Assembly: GCA_036266155.1 (NCBI GenBank)
Contig: DATANR010000400.1
Span: 1 to 5,300 of the forward strand
Direction: 5' to 3'
Length of the DNA: 5,300 bases
Origin: SIAJ01 sp036266155
Lineage (GTDB): Bacteria > Planctomycetota > Planctomycetia > Gemmatales > Gemmataceae
The position numbers and the translations under genes are program-made. Of the stretch, positions 1 through 5,300 are shown piece after piece (positions within the stretch are counted from its first letter, which is position 1; every line of letters begins with the position of its first letter). The notes beneath the pieces were generated by a model, which worked only from the letters and a program-made list of their open reading frames with translations, had not been told where the DNA came from and made no database searches.

Positions 1-193
1 CGACGATATCTCGTTCGCACCCGGCGATCTGGTAATCGCGGACGCGGATGGCGTCGTTGTCGTCCCGAAGGCCGTCGAAGCCAGTGTCGTACGTCGAGCC
101 TGGGACAAGGTTCACGCGGAGAATCAGGTGCGCGACGCGATACAGAAAGGAATGAAGGCGATGACGGCGTTCGAGACGTTTGGCGTGTTGTGA
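1..193 (+). CDS. RraA-family protein, C-terminal end (partial, 5' end outside window)
   Basis: The frame starting at base 2 encodes 63 residues and stops at TGA 191-193. It contains FAPGDLVIADADGVVVVPK, the conserved C-terminal strand-turn-strand of the RraA / 4-hydroxy-4-methyl-2-oxoglutarate aldolase family (older label: dimethylmenaquinone methyltransferase-like). A helix rich in charged residues and the ending FETFGVL follow; family members typically close with a similar E-x-[YF]-G-[VI] tail. Known members are either metal-dependent class II aldolases/decarboxylases acting on oxo-acids, or RraA proper, which inhibits RNase E. The catalytic G-X20-R-D region lies upstream of the window, so the two roles cannot be separated here. 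In planctomycetes such genes are usually annotated only as RraA family. The next gene starts 41 bp downstream on the same strand, so co-transcription is possible. Family is fairly sure; exact function is unknown. Confidence 0.85.
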   Translation, partial: DDISFAPGDLVIADADGVVVVPKAVEASVVRRAWDKVHAENQVRDAIQKGMKAMTAFETFGVL

Positions 194-234
194 TCGTTTG
201 CTGTAAACTAAGGAAAGCCCCAGAGGACGCGCAA

Positions 235-846
235 ATGAGTATGGGCCTTGCGCCACCGATGAATTCGTCGTTTGTTCCGATTGCTTCTCCTCGTCGAATG
301 ACGACGGAAGAAATGTTGGCGCTTCCGGACGACGGCAAGGATCGGTGGTTGATCAATGGCGAACTACGGGAAAAGCCCATGACCATTCGCAATCGCTTTC
401 ATAGTGACGCGATGGTATGCGTGTCCTCGGTCCTGAAGAACTGGCGAGACCAGCAATCGGCCCCTCGCGGCAAGGTCTATTGTGGCGAGGCCGGTGTGCG
501 CCTCCATCGCAATCCCGATGTGACCGTGGGGGTAGACGTGGTGTATGTTCCGCCAGAAGTAGTGACAGTGCAAACCGACGCGACCACGCTAATTGATGGC
601 ATACCATCGCTCGTGGTGGAGATCTTGTCTCCGAGCGACACAGTTGAAGAGATTAACGAGAAGATCGCTGCTTATCGGACGGCGGGTGTGCCGCATATTT
701 GGGTAATCGATCCCTACCAACGAGTGCTGGTTGTGCATCGGCCGAATGAAGTGCCAGTGTTGTTCAATCCGAAGCAGGAGATTACGGCCGAGCCGCAATT
801 CCCGGAATTTCGGACGTCCGTCGCAAAACTCTTTGAACAAGGTTGA
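235..846 (+). CDS. Uma2-family (DUF820) putative PD-(D/E)XK endonuclease
   Basis: The 203-residue product fits the usual 180-220 residues of Uma2 proteins. An N-terminal MTTEEMLALPDDGKDRWLIN segment with the family's D-R-W/Y-ELI-G-type strand is followed by the restriction-endonuclease-like core. From ATG 235, the expected active-site residues are D101 in VGVDVVYV, E129 in SLVVEILSPSD, and K143 in the helix NEKIAAYRTAG. VPHIWVIDPYQR is the characteristic last core strand. The nuclease fold is established for the family, but its substrate and cell role are not; it occurs in large paralogous sets in cyanobacteria and planctomycetes. ATG 235 is preferred because AGAGGA (222-227) lies 7 bases upstream. 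An in-frame GTG at 190 would overlap the previous stop but has no such site and adds 15 residues unlike the family. The stop is one base from that of the convergent permease gene. No toxin-antitoxin or restriction partner is adjacent. Confidence 0.88.
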   Translation: MSMGLAPPMNSSFVPIASPRRMTTEEMLALPDDGKDRWLINGELREKPMTIRNRFHSDAMVCVSSVLKNWRDQQSAPRGKVYCGEAGVRLHRNPDVTVGVDVVYVPPEVVTVQTDATTLIDGIPSLVVEILSPSDTVEEINEKIAAYRTAGVPHIWVIDPYQRVLVVHRPNEVPVLFNPKQEITAEPQFPEFRTSVAKLFEQG

Positions 847-847
847 A

Positions 848-2434
848 TCACTCCGCCCGCAGCGCGATCACCGGTTCGACTCGTGCCGCTCGTCGCGCGG
901 GCAGTAGTCCTGCCAGCGTCGTCATCAACACCGCGAATGCGGGCGCACCTAGCACAAGCCATAGCGGATAGCGAAACACCGTCTCCGGTTGCGGCATGTT
1001 TGGCTCCTGCTCGCGAATGAGTCGCAGAGCGTAGTTGTCGCCGGGGAAAGATATCAGCCAAGCGATCAGGACTCCGAGCCAGCCACCGACGAGGCCGATG
1101 AGCGAGCCCTCGATCAGGAACAGGGCCAGCACGTGCCGGTCCTTTGCCCCGACCGCCTTCATTACGCCGATTTCTTTGACGCGCTCCAGGACGGCCGTGA
1201 ACATCGTGTTCGTGATGCCCAGACATGCGACGGCCAGCGCGAGCAGGGCCACGAAGTCCATCGTGAAGCCGATCAGAATTGTGTTCTTGCGCGCTTGCTG
1301 AAGGAACAAGCCCACGGCGAAGTAGTGATAGCCCTCCGCCTTGATGCGGTCGCAGGTCGGCTTCAATTGTTCGTCCGAATCGATCGTGATCGTGATGCGA
1401 TCGAATCCACGATCATTCCGCCGCGGCAGGCCAGAGAGCACGCGTTCCGCGCGATCGCGCGGCAACACGACGTCGCCCGTTAGCCCTTCGTCGAATAACG
1501 AGATCAATTCTGTTTCGGCCTTGCGGTCCGGCTCGCGGAAGACGCCGACCAGTCGAAACTCCGCGGCCACCGGGGCGTAGATCTTGTCGGAAGGGTCCTT
1601 CCCCTTCTTTCGGCCGAGCGCACGCAAAAGCGCCTCGCGATCCGCTTCTGGCAGTTCCAGCTTTTCTACGGCCTTCGGCAGCAGGTCGCGGGCGCGCATC
1701 ATGGCGCGCAGCTCGTCCTCGGAGAGCCGGGTCGGATCGGCATCGAATAGTGCAAGCAGGGCTTCTGGCCGGCGGGCATCCGTGCCGGCGAACTCAACGC
1801 GGACCATCTTTCCGATTGCGGCCCGAATATCCGCGTCGGAATGGATGCCCCATTGATACAGCAGGAATTCGTGTGCAATCAACTCATCGGCGCCCGCCGC
1901 GGGCGCGCGGCCAAACTCGATGACTGCCTCCAATCGATCGGGATTGCCGTCAAAACCCGACACATCGCCGAGTAGCACCTGGCCACCGAGCATGAGGCGG
2001 GCCGATTCACGCAACTCCGGTTCGACGCCAATCACATGGTCCCACGTCGCAAACTCGCGGATGCGGGCGGGCGTGAGCGGCTTCGGGGCCGGAGCCGTGT
2101 GTTGTCGGCGATACTCGCGCGCCAGGCGTTTGCGAATGCGGTCGCGACGAGCATCGGCCATCTCGCCGTCGACGCGCAGGACCGGCTCCGGGATGCCTGT
2201 GAATTCATCGGATCCGCGGTCGAAGCCGGGATAAACGATGATCTCGCGCAGACGATGTTCTTTCTTGAAGCCGTCCTCGATGATCCGCCGCACGCCGACG
2301 CCGACCGACACGCTCGCGACCAGCGTCGCGATCCCAATGGTGACGCCGAGCGTGGTCAAGGTGGTGCGGAGTTTCTGTCTCCGCAACGAAAACAGGCCGG
2401 CAAGCAGCAGATCGCGCGTGCGCATGACGGGCAT
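848..2434 (-). CDS. ABC transporter permease, MacB/FtsX type
   Basis: This is a 528-residue inner-membrane permease of the MacB/LolC/FtsX superfamily, which couples an ATPase to mechanical work on lipids, lipoproteins or peptides rather than classical transport. A cytoplasmic N-terminus (LRRQKLRTTLTTLG) leads into TM1 at about 24-46. A large extracytoplasmic domain follows (about 50-385). Three more hydrophobic segments lie at about 386-412, 434-463 and 490-512. The FtsX signature is visible as ERVKEIGVMKAVGAKDRHV (417-435), and the end LPARRAARVEPVIALR is typical. Residues about 225-285 form an extra, highly charged, probably helical insert in the extracytoplasmic domain. Start: ATG 2434 (MPVMRTRD) or ATG 2425 (MRTRD); neither has a clear Shine-Dalgarno site. 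The frame remains open to 2599, but that would overlap the divergent methyltransferase and adds non-family sequence, so I reject it. No ABC ATPase or HlyD-like partner lies in the window, so the substrate cannot be guessed. Confidence 0.9.
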   Translation of the reverse strand: MPVMRTRDLLLAGLFSLRRQKLRTTLTTLGVTIGIATLVASVSVGVGVRRIIEDGFKKEHRLREIIVYPGFDRGSDEFTGIPEPVLRVDGEMADARRDRIRKRLAREYRRQHTAPAPKPLTPARIREFATWDHVIGVEPELRESARLMLGGQVLLGDVSGFDGNPDRLEAVIEFGRAPAAGADELIAHEFLLYQWGIHSDADIRAAIGKMVRVEFAGTDARRPEALLALFDADPTRLSEDELRAMMRARDLLPKAVEKLELPEADREALLRALGRKKGKDPSDKIYAPVAAEFRLVGVFREPDRKAETELISLFDEGLTGDVVLPRDRAERVLSGLPRRNDRGFDRITITIDSDEQLKPTCDRIKAEGYHYFAVGLFLQQARKNTILIGFTMDFVALLALAVACLGITNTMFTAVLERVKEIGVMKAVGAKDRHVLALFLIEGSLIGLVGGWLGVLIAWLISFPGDNYALRLIREQEPNMPQPETVFRYPLWLVLGAPAFAVLMTTLAGLLPARRAARVEPVIALRAE

Positions 2435-2520
2435 TGTACGTAAGCGGGTTCGCTCGGCAGACGCCGAAGCGGTTGCGAAGGAGTACACCAACCAGCACAC
2501 TGGAAAGGCTCGGCAATCCC
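2435..2520. promoter_or_regulatory. Divergent intergenic region between permease and methyltransferase genes
   Basis: These 86 bases separate two divergent starts, so promoters for both genes should lie here or in their first codons. I find no strong sigma-70 boxes. The best forward candidate, TTGCGA (2473-2478) with 17 bases to CACACT (2496-2501), is poor. An imperfect hairpin, CGCTCGGC (2451-2458) against GCCG-A-AGCG (2463-2471) with a 4-base loop, could be an operator or chance in GC-rich DNA. GGAAAGG (2502-2508) is a weak ribosome-binding candidate for the methyltransferase, 12 bases before its ATG. Regulatory role is inferred from gene layout only. Confidence 0.4.
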
Positions 2521-4092
2521 ATGCCCAAATCGACATACGACGCGCTTCCGTATCAAAGTTTGCCGTTCCCGCAGACACATCCGGATCGATCGGCGGCACT
2601 AGCCCGGCTGCTGGGCCTCAAGCCGCCCGAGATTGAAACGGCGCGCATCCTCGAACTCGGCTGCGCCTCCGGCGGCAACCTCATTGCAATGGCCGAACAG
2701 TTGTCGCGCTCAACGATCGTCGGCATCGATTTGTCAGCCCGGCAAATCGCCGACGGACAAGAGACGATTCAGGATCTCGGATTGAAGAACATCGAACTCC
2801 GTCACGCGGACATTACGAGCGTCGATTCAACGTTAGGCGCGTTCGATTACATCATTACGCACGGCGTCTACTCGTGGGTTCCAGAACACGTTCAGGATCA
2901 CATCCTCAAGATCTGCCGGCAAAACTTGAGTCCAGATGGAATCGCGTATGTCAGCTATAACACGCTGCCCGGCTGGTCGATGCGCGGCATGATCCGGCAG
3001 ATGATGGTGTTCCACAGCCGACGGTTTCAGGACCCCATCGAACAAATTCGCCAGGCCCGCGGCATCCTCGACTTTCTCGCCAAGTCCGCCCCCGGTGACA
3101 CTCCCTACGGTGCCTTTCTTCGATCCGAACTGGAGTCGCTGAAGGAAGCAAGCGACCATTACATCTTTCACGAACATCTGGAGGAGAACAATCATCCGTG
3201 CTTGTTTTCGGATTTCGCGGCGCGGGCGAGTCGACATGGTCTCCGCTTCCTGGCCGAGGCCGAATTGCAGACGATGGTGCCGGCGCATTTCCCAGCCGAA
3301 GTACAGGACGTGTTGCGGCGCGTCAGCAACGATTTGATTTACCTTGAGCAGTACATGGATTTCCTGCGCAATCGCATGTTCCGACAAAGCCTGCTGGTGC
3401 ACGAGGATAAACGGCCGGTTTACGACTTGAAGGCTATGGCCCTTACGGGCCTGTATGTCGCGACCAGCGCGCGGCCAGAAAATCCAGACGCGGACGTCCG
3501 CATCGATGGGTTCGAGAAATTCCCGGCCGACTCGGGACTGACGCTCCAGGCGTCCGAGCCGATCGTGAAGGCCGCATTGGTCGAATTGTCACAAGCGTGG
3601 CCCCGCCGGATTCGATTCGAGGATCTTTGTCGCCAGGCCCGATCGCGGATCGGCGGCGAACCGATGGCCGAGGACGGCGAACAGGTGGGCATGGCGGTCC
3701 TTCAATTCTTCACCTCGGGCGGCACGCGCGCGATCGAGTTGTCGACCATACCCTTGAATGTGTCCGACGCGGGCCCTCGCCCGGCGACGACCTCGCTCGT
3801 TCGCCATCAGGCCGCGCGTGGCGAACCGATCGTGACACAGCGACACGAGTCGTACAACCCAGGCGACTTCGAGCGTGAATTGCTGCGACAACTCGATGGA
3901 ACCGATGACCGAAGCACCATCGTTGCGCGACTCATGGACGGCGTGCGTGAAGGTCGGCTCAACGTGGATCAAGATGGCCAACGTGTGACCAATCTTGCGG
4001 AAGCTGAACCGCTCGTGGCCCGCGCATGCGACGAGGTGCTGAACCACTTCGCGCGCTTCTCGCTGCTCGTCAACGCAAATGCACACGGTTGA
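2521..4092 (+). CDS. Class I SAM-dependent methyltransferase with methyltransferase regulatory domain (PKMT-like)
   Basis: This 523-residue protein opens with YDALPYQSLPFPQTHPDR, the N-terminal signature of this family. The Rossmann SAM-binding domain follows: motif I ILELGCASGGNLI (43-55), acidic ribose-binding D70 in VGIDLS, motif II around ADIT (96-99), then FDYIITHGVYSWVP (108-121) and the hallmark VSYNTLPGW (144-152). A middle 'methyltransferase regulatory' region (about 213-300) contains HYIFHEHLEENNHP and FSDFAARASRHGL. The C-terminal third ends in a helical domain with LLRQLDG (454-460). The same order is known from rickettsial PKMT1/PKMT2, which methylate outer-membrane protein lysines; here the substrate is unknown and that role must not be assumed. 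ATG 2521 is chosen because homology begins there; the upstream in-frame TTG 2434 lies on the divergent gene's start. No terminator is visible before the tRNA 34 bp downstream. Fold and family are confident, target is not. Confidence 0.93.
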   Translation: MPKSTYDALPYQSLPFPQTHPDRSAALARLLGLKPPEIETARILELGCASGGNLIAMAEQLSRSTIVGIDLSARQIADGQETIQDLGLKNIELRHADITSVDSTLGAFDYIITHGVYSWVPEHVQDHILKICRQNLSPDGIAYVSYNTLPGWSMRGMIRQMMVFHSRRFQDPIEQIRQARGILDFLAKSAPGDTPYGAFLRSELESLKEASDHYIFHEHLEENNHPCLFSDFAARASRHGLRFLAEAELQTMVPAHFPAEVQDVLRRVSNDLIYLEQYMDFLRNRMFRQSLLVHEDKRPVYDLKAMALTGLYVATSARPENPDADVRIDGFEKFPADSGLTLQASEPIVKAALVELSQAWPRRIRFEDLCRQARSRIGGEPMAEDGEQVGMAVLQFFTSGGTRAIELSTIPLNVSDAGPRPATTSLVRHQAARGEPIVTQRHESYNPGDFERELLRQLDGTDDRSTIVARLMDGVREGRLNVDQDGQRVTNLAEAEPLVARACDEVLNHFARFSLLVNANAHG

Positions 4093-4126
4093 CGCTTGAG
4101 GTAATGAGCGGTAAGAAGTACCCAAC

Positions 4127-4199
4127 GGGCAGTTAGCTCAGCTGGTAGAGCGAGCGACTGAAAATCGCTAGGTCCCCGGTTCAATCCCGGGACTGCCCA
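4127..4199 (+). tRNA. tRNA-Phe (anticodon GAA)
   Basis: A complete 73-base cloverleaf can be drawn. The acceptor stem GGGCAGT (4127-4133) pairs perfectly with ACTGCCC (4192-4198), with A4199 as discriminator. The D-stem is GCTC (4136-4139) with GAGC (4148-4151). The anticodon stem is AGCGA (4153-4157) with TCGCT (4165-4169), and the loop CTGAAAA places GAA at 4160-4162, reading UUC/UUU. The variable loop is AGGTC. The T-stem is CCCGG (4175-4179) with CCGGG (4187-4191), around TTCAATC. CCA is not encoded, so it must be added after transcription. The gene is intact although a recombinase gene begins about 60-100 bp downstream on the same strand, as expected where an element inserts at a tRNA 3' end and restores it. 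A promoter of its own is not recognisable; read-through from the methyltransferase gene is possible. Confidence 0.97.
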
Positions 4200-4299
4200 T
4201 TCGGAAAAACACGGCAAATTTCACGCACCTCACTTTCTCTCAGCCAGCGTTTGGCAGAGATTGGTCAGAGATCGGCCCGGCCTCACGGGAATCTCCGCC

Positions 4300-4884
4300 G
4301 TGCTCTACCACCAACCGAAGCCCTTCTATCGCAACAATCGCGGCTGGTACGTCCAGCTCGGCAAAAAGCAGCGGAGGCTGTGCGACGGCCCGAAAACCCC
4401 GCAGACTGAAAAGCAGGCGTGGGCCGAATTCCACAAGCTCATGGCCGCGAACGGCCAGACAATCTCTGCCGCTCCCACCGTTGGCCTGACGGTCGCCGAA
4501 GTGTTTGAAAAGTTCCTGGACTGGTGCGAGCAACACCGCTCCACCAGGACCTACGAGTGGTCGAAGAAGTACATCCAGAACTTCTGCGACTCGCTGATCG
4601 ACCCGGCTCGGATGCCCGTTTCCGCTCCTAGGCCGTTCCACGTCGTCGAGTGGCTGGATAAGAAACCCACGTGGGGACCAAACCAGAAACGCGGAGCCAT
4701 TGTCGCGGTTACCCGTCCGTTCAACTGGGCGGCCAAGCTCGGCTACATCGAAGTCACTCCCGTCCGAGGGATGGAGAAGCCGCAGCCGATTAAGCGAGAC
4801 AGCAAGCTGACGCCTGAGGATTTCGCCCGGCTCCTGGGTCTGGTCAAAGACCAGCCATTCCGCGACCTGTTGGAGTTTTCGTGA
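4300..4884 (+). CDS. Tyrosine recombinase / phage-type integrase, N-terminal part, cut short by an in-frame stop
   Basis: The first 194 residues match a planctomycete-type site-specific integrase. An arm-binding-like N-terminus, KPFYRNNRGWYVQLGKKQRRL, leads to a core-binding SAM-like helical domain (about 63-160 from GTG 4300) containing VAEVFEKFLDWCEQHRSTRTYEW and later FNWAAKLGYIEVTPVRGMEKP. The catalytic domain just begins with LTPEDFARLLGLVKDQPFRDLLEFS before TGA 4882-4884. All catalytic residues (R, H, R, Y) would lie beyond this stop, so the product cannot cut DNA; at most it could bind. Start: GTG 4300 is preferred because GGGA (4287-4290) precedes it and family proteins begin shortly before the KP-[FY]-x-R motif. 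TTG 4261 would add 13 residues. The frame has no stop back to 4162, inside the tRNA gene. The position beside tRNA-Phe suggests the integrase of an element inserted there. The entry at 4885-5037 is the rest of the same broken gene. Confidence 0.8.
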   Translation: MLYHQPKPFYRNNRGWYVQLGKKQRRLCDGPKTPQTEKQAWAEFHKLMAANGQTISAAPTVGLTVAEVFEKFLDWCEQHRSTRTYEWSKKYIQNFCDSLIDPARMPVSAPRPFHVVEWLDKKPTWGPNQKRGAIVAVTRPFNWAAKLGYIEVTPVRGMEKPQPIKRDSKLTPEDFARLLGLVKDQPFRDLLEFS

Positions 4885-5037
4885 GAAGCAGGAGTGCGAC
4901 TACAGGAAGCGCGCCACATCGAGGATCGGCACGTAAAGCTGGCTCAGCACCGCATCGAGATTCCAGCAAATGAGGCCATCCTCGGCGGCGGCCGGCACGA
5001 AGTGAAAGTGTCCGTGGACGTGACGCCGGTGAGCTAG
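4885..5037 (+). pseudogene. Integrase catalytic-domain remnant after a nonsense codon
   Basis: Reading straight on in the same frame past TGA 4884 gives EAGVRLQEARHIEDRHVKL and then AQHRIEIPANEA, ending at 4977. This matches the block usually written S-W-E-[TA]-G-x-R-P-Q-E followed by ARH-[IV]-E-x-RHV in this integrase family, including the first catalytic arginine (GVRLQE). The stop sits exactly where the conserved tryptophan is expected, so a TGG to TGA change is the simplest explanation. From about 4978 to the next stop (TAG 5035-5037) the match fades. The later catalytic motifs (H-x-L-R-H, G-H and the nucleophilic tyrosine) are not found in any forward frame to the end of the window. The gene is therefore both nonsense-mutated and missing its 3' part. 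Family match is from memory of family consensus, not alignment. Confidence 0.7.
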
Positions 5038-5300
5038 CCGACGCCAGAATTGAGAGATTGCCAAACACATATAGGGGGTTGGCAATCTCTGCCCGCGAAA
5101 ACCGCATGAACTGATTACGTCGCAATAAGATGCGCCGAATAATCGCGACGCAAGATTCTAGCGCCGACGGCCCCGACAAAAGCCGGTCGTGGGCATTTGG
5201 GTGATTTCTGGTCAAGTTGGCCTGAGGGCGAATGTCGGCCGTGGCGCGTCTGGCCAGCGTTGAGTCGTCCGACGTGGGCAGGTCCAGAGGCTTTGGCAGG
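5038..5300. other. Non-coding or degenerate tail with no supported gene
   Basis: Apart from the inverted repeat at 5053-5090, I see no gene here. The forward continuation of the integrase frame has stops at 5035-5037 and further on, without catalytic motifs. One reverse frame is open from the window edge (about 5299) to 4844, but its translation is not recognisable and its last third is antisense to the integrase. It might be the end of a gene lying beyond the window or simply a chance opening in GC-rich DNA. Confidence 0.45.
5053..5090. repeat. Perfect 12-bp inverted repeat (stem-loop)
   Basis: AGAGATTGCCAA (5053-5064) is the exact reverse complement of TTGGCAATCTCT (5079-5090), with a 14-base spacer ending in GGGGG. 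It could form a stable hairpin. No T-run follows on the forward strand (GCCCGCGAAAA), nor on the reverse strand past 5053 (CAATTCTGG), so it is not a standard intrinsic terminator. A recombinase or regulator binding site, or a small mobile-element end, is possible. Partial copies of its arms lie just before the integrase start: AGAGATTG at 4256-4263 and TTGGCA at 4251-4256. Confidence 0.7.

Noticed and set aside
190..234. GTG 190 as start of the Uma2 gene, overlapping the RraA stop
   Set aside because: No ribosome-binding sequence precedes it, and the added residues are not family-like; ATG 235 has AGAGGA at good spacing.
855..902. GC-rich stem (GCCCGC-A-GCG against CGCGCGGGC) near the convergent stops as a terminator
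   Set aside because: It has a 29-base loop, a bulge and no T-run, and lies in the coding end of the permease, whose Arg/Ala codons explain the GC runs.
989..2443. Several forward-strand frames opposite the permease gene
   Set aside because: They are low-complexity Ser/Arg/Ala-rich translations typical of antisense reading of a GC-rich gene, with no family match.
2435..2599. 55-codon N-terminal extension of the permease frame up to 2599
   Set aside because: It overlaps the start of the divergent methyltransferase, whose first residues are strongly conserved, and the extra residues do not resemble a permease N-terminus.
4844..5299. Reverse-strand frame open for about 450 bp
   Set aside because: Its product is not recognisable, about a third of it is antisense to clear integrase sequence, and it reads straight through the inverted repeat. 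It could only be real if a gene beyond the window ends here.
4978..5300. Search for a frameshifted remainder of the integrase catalytic domain
   Set aside because: In the three forward frames I found no H-x-L-R-H, G-H or nucleophilic tyrosine block; a weak resemblance around NTYRG (about 5065-5080) is too short to support.

Overview
The window looks like chromosomal DNA of a GC-rich bacterium, most likely a planctomycete of the Gemmata/Pirellula type. This is inferred from the gene families together, not from a marker gene: a Uma2-type nuclease, a class I methyltransferase with a 'methyltransferase regulatory' domain, a MacB-like permease with a charged helical insert, and an integrase resembling those common in planctomycetes. 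Weak or absent Shine-Dalgarno sites at several starts also fit.

Layout. Positions 1-193 hold the last 63 codons of an RraA-family gene (+). A Uma2/DUF820 PD-(D/E)XK protein (+, 235-846) follows. It runs tail-to-tail into a MacB/FtsX-type ABC transporter permease (-, 848-2434), with one base between the stop codons. The permease is divergent from a 523-residue SAM-dependent methyltransferase related to the PKMT (protein lysine methyltransferase) architecture (+, 2521-4092); the 86 bp between them must carry both promoters. A tRNA-Phe(GAA) gene (4127-4199) lies 34 bp beyond the methyltransferase. Directly downstream of the tRNA, on the same strand, is a tyrosine recombinase gene broken by an in-frame TGA at 4882-4884. 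Recognisable integrase sequence resumes in the same frame immediately after that stop and fades after about 4977. The last 260 bp hold no supported gene but contain a perfect 12-bp inverted repeat (5053-5090).

How the genes relate. They do not form one pathway. The left part (RraA end, Uma2, permease, methyltransferase) reads as ordinary single-gene chromosomal units in mixed orientation; the permease has no ATPase partner in view. The right part (tRNA-Phe, dead integrase, inverted repeat) reads as the eroded edge of an integrated element that used the tRNA gene as its target. I see no convincing undescribed multi-gene system. The points most worth checking are the nonsense-broken integrase beside the tRNA, the inverted repeat and its partial matches beside the integrase start, and the orphan permease with its insert.
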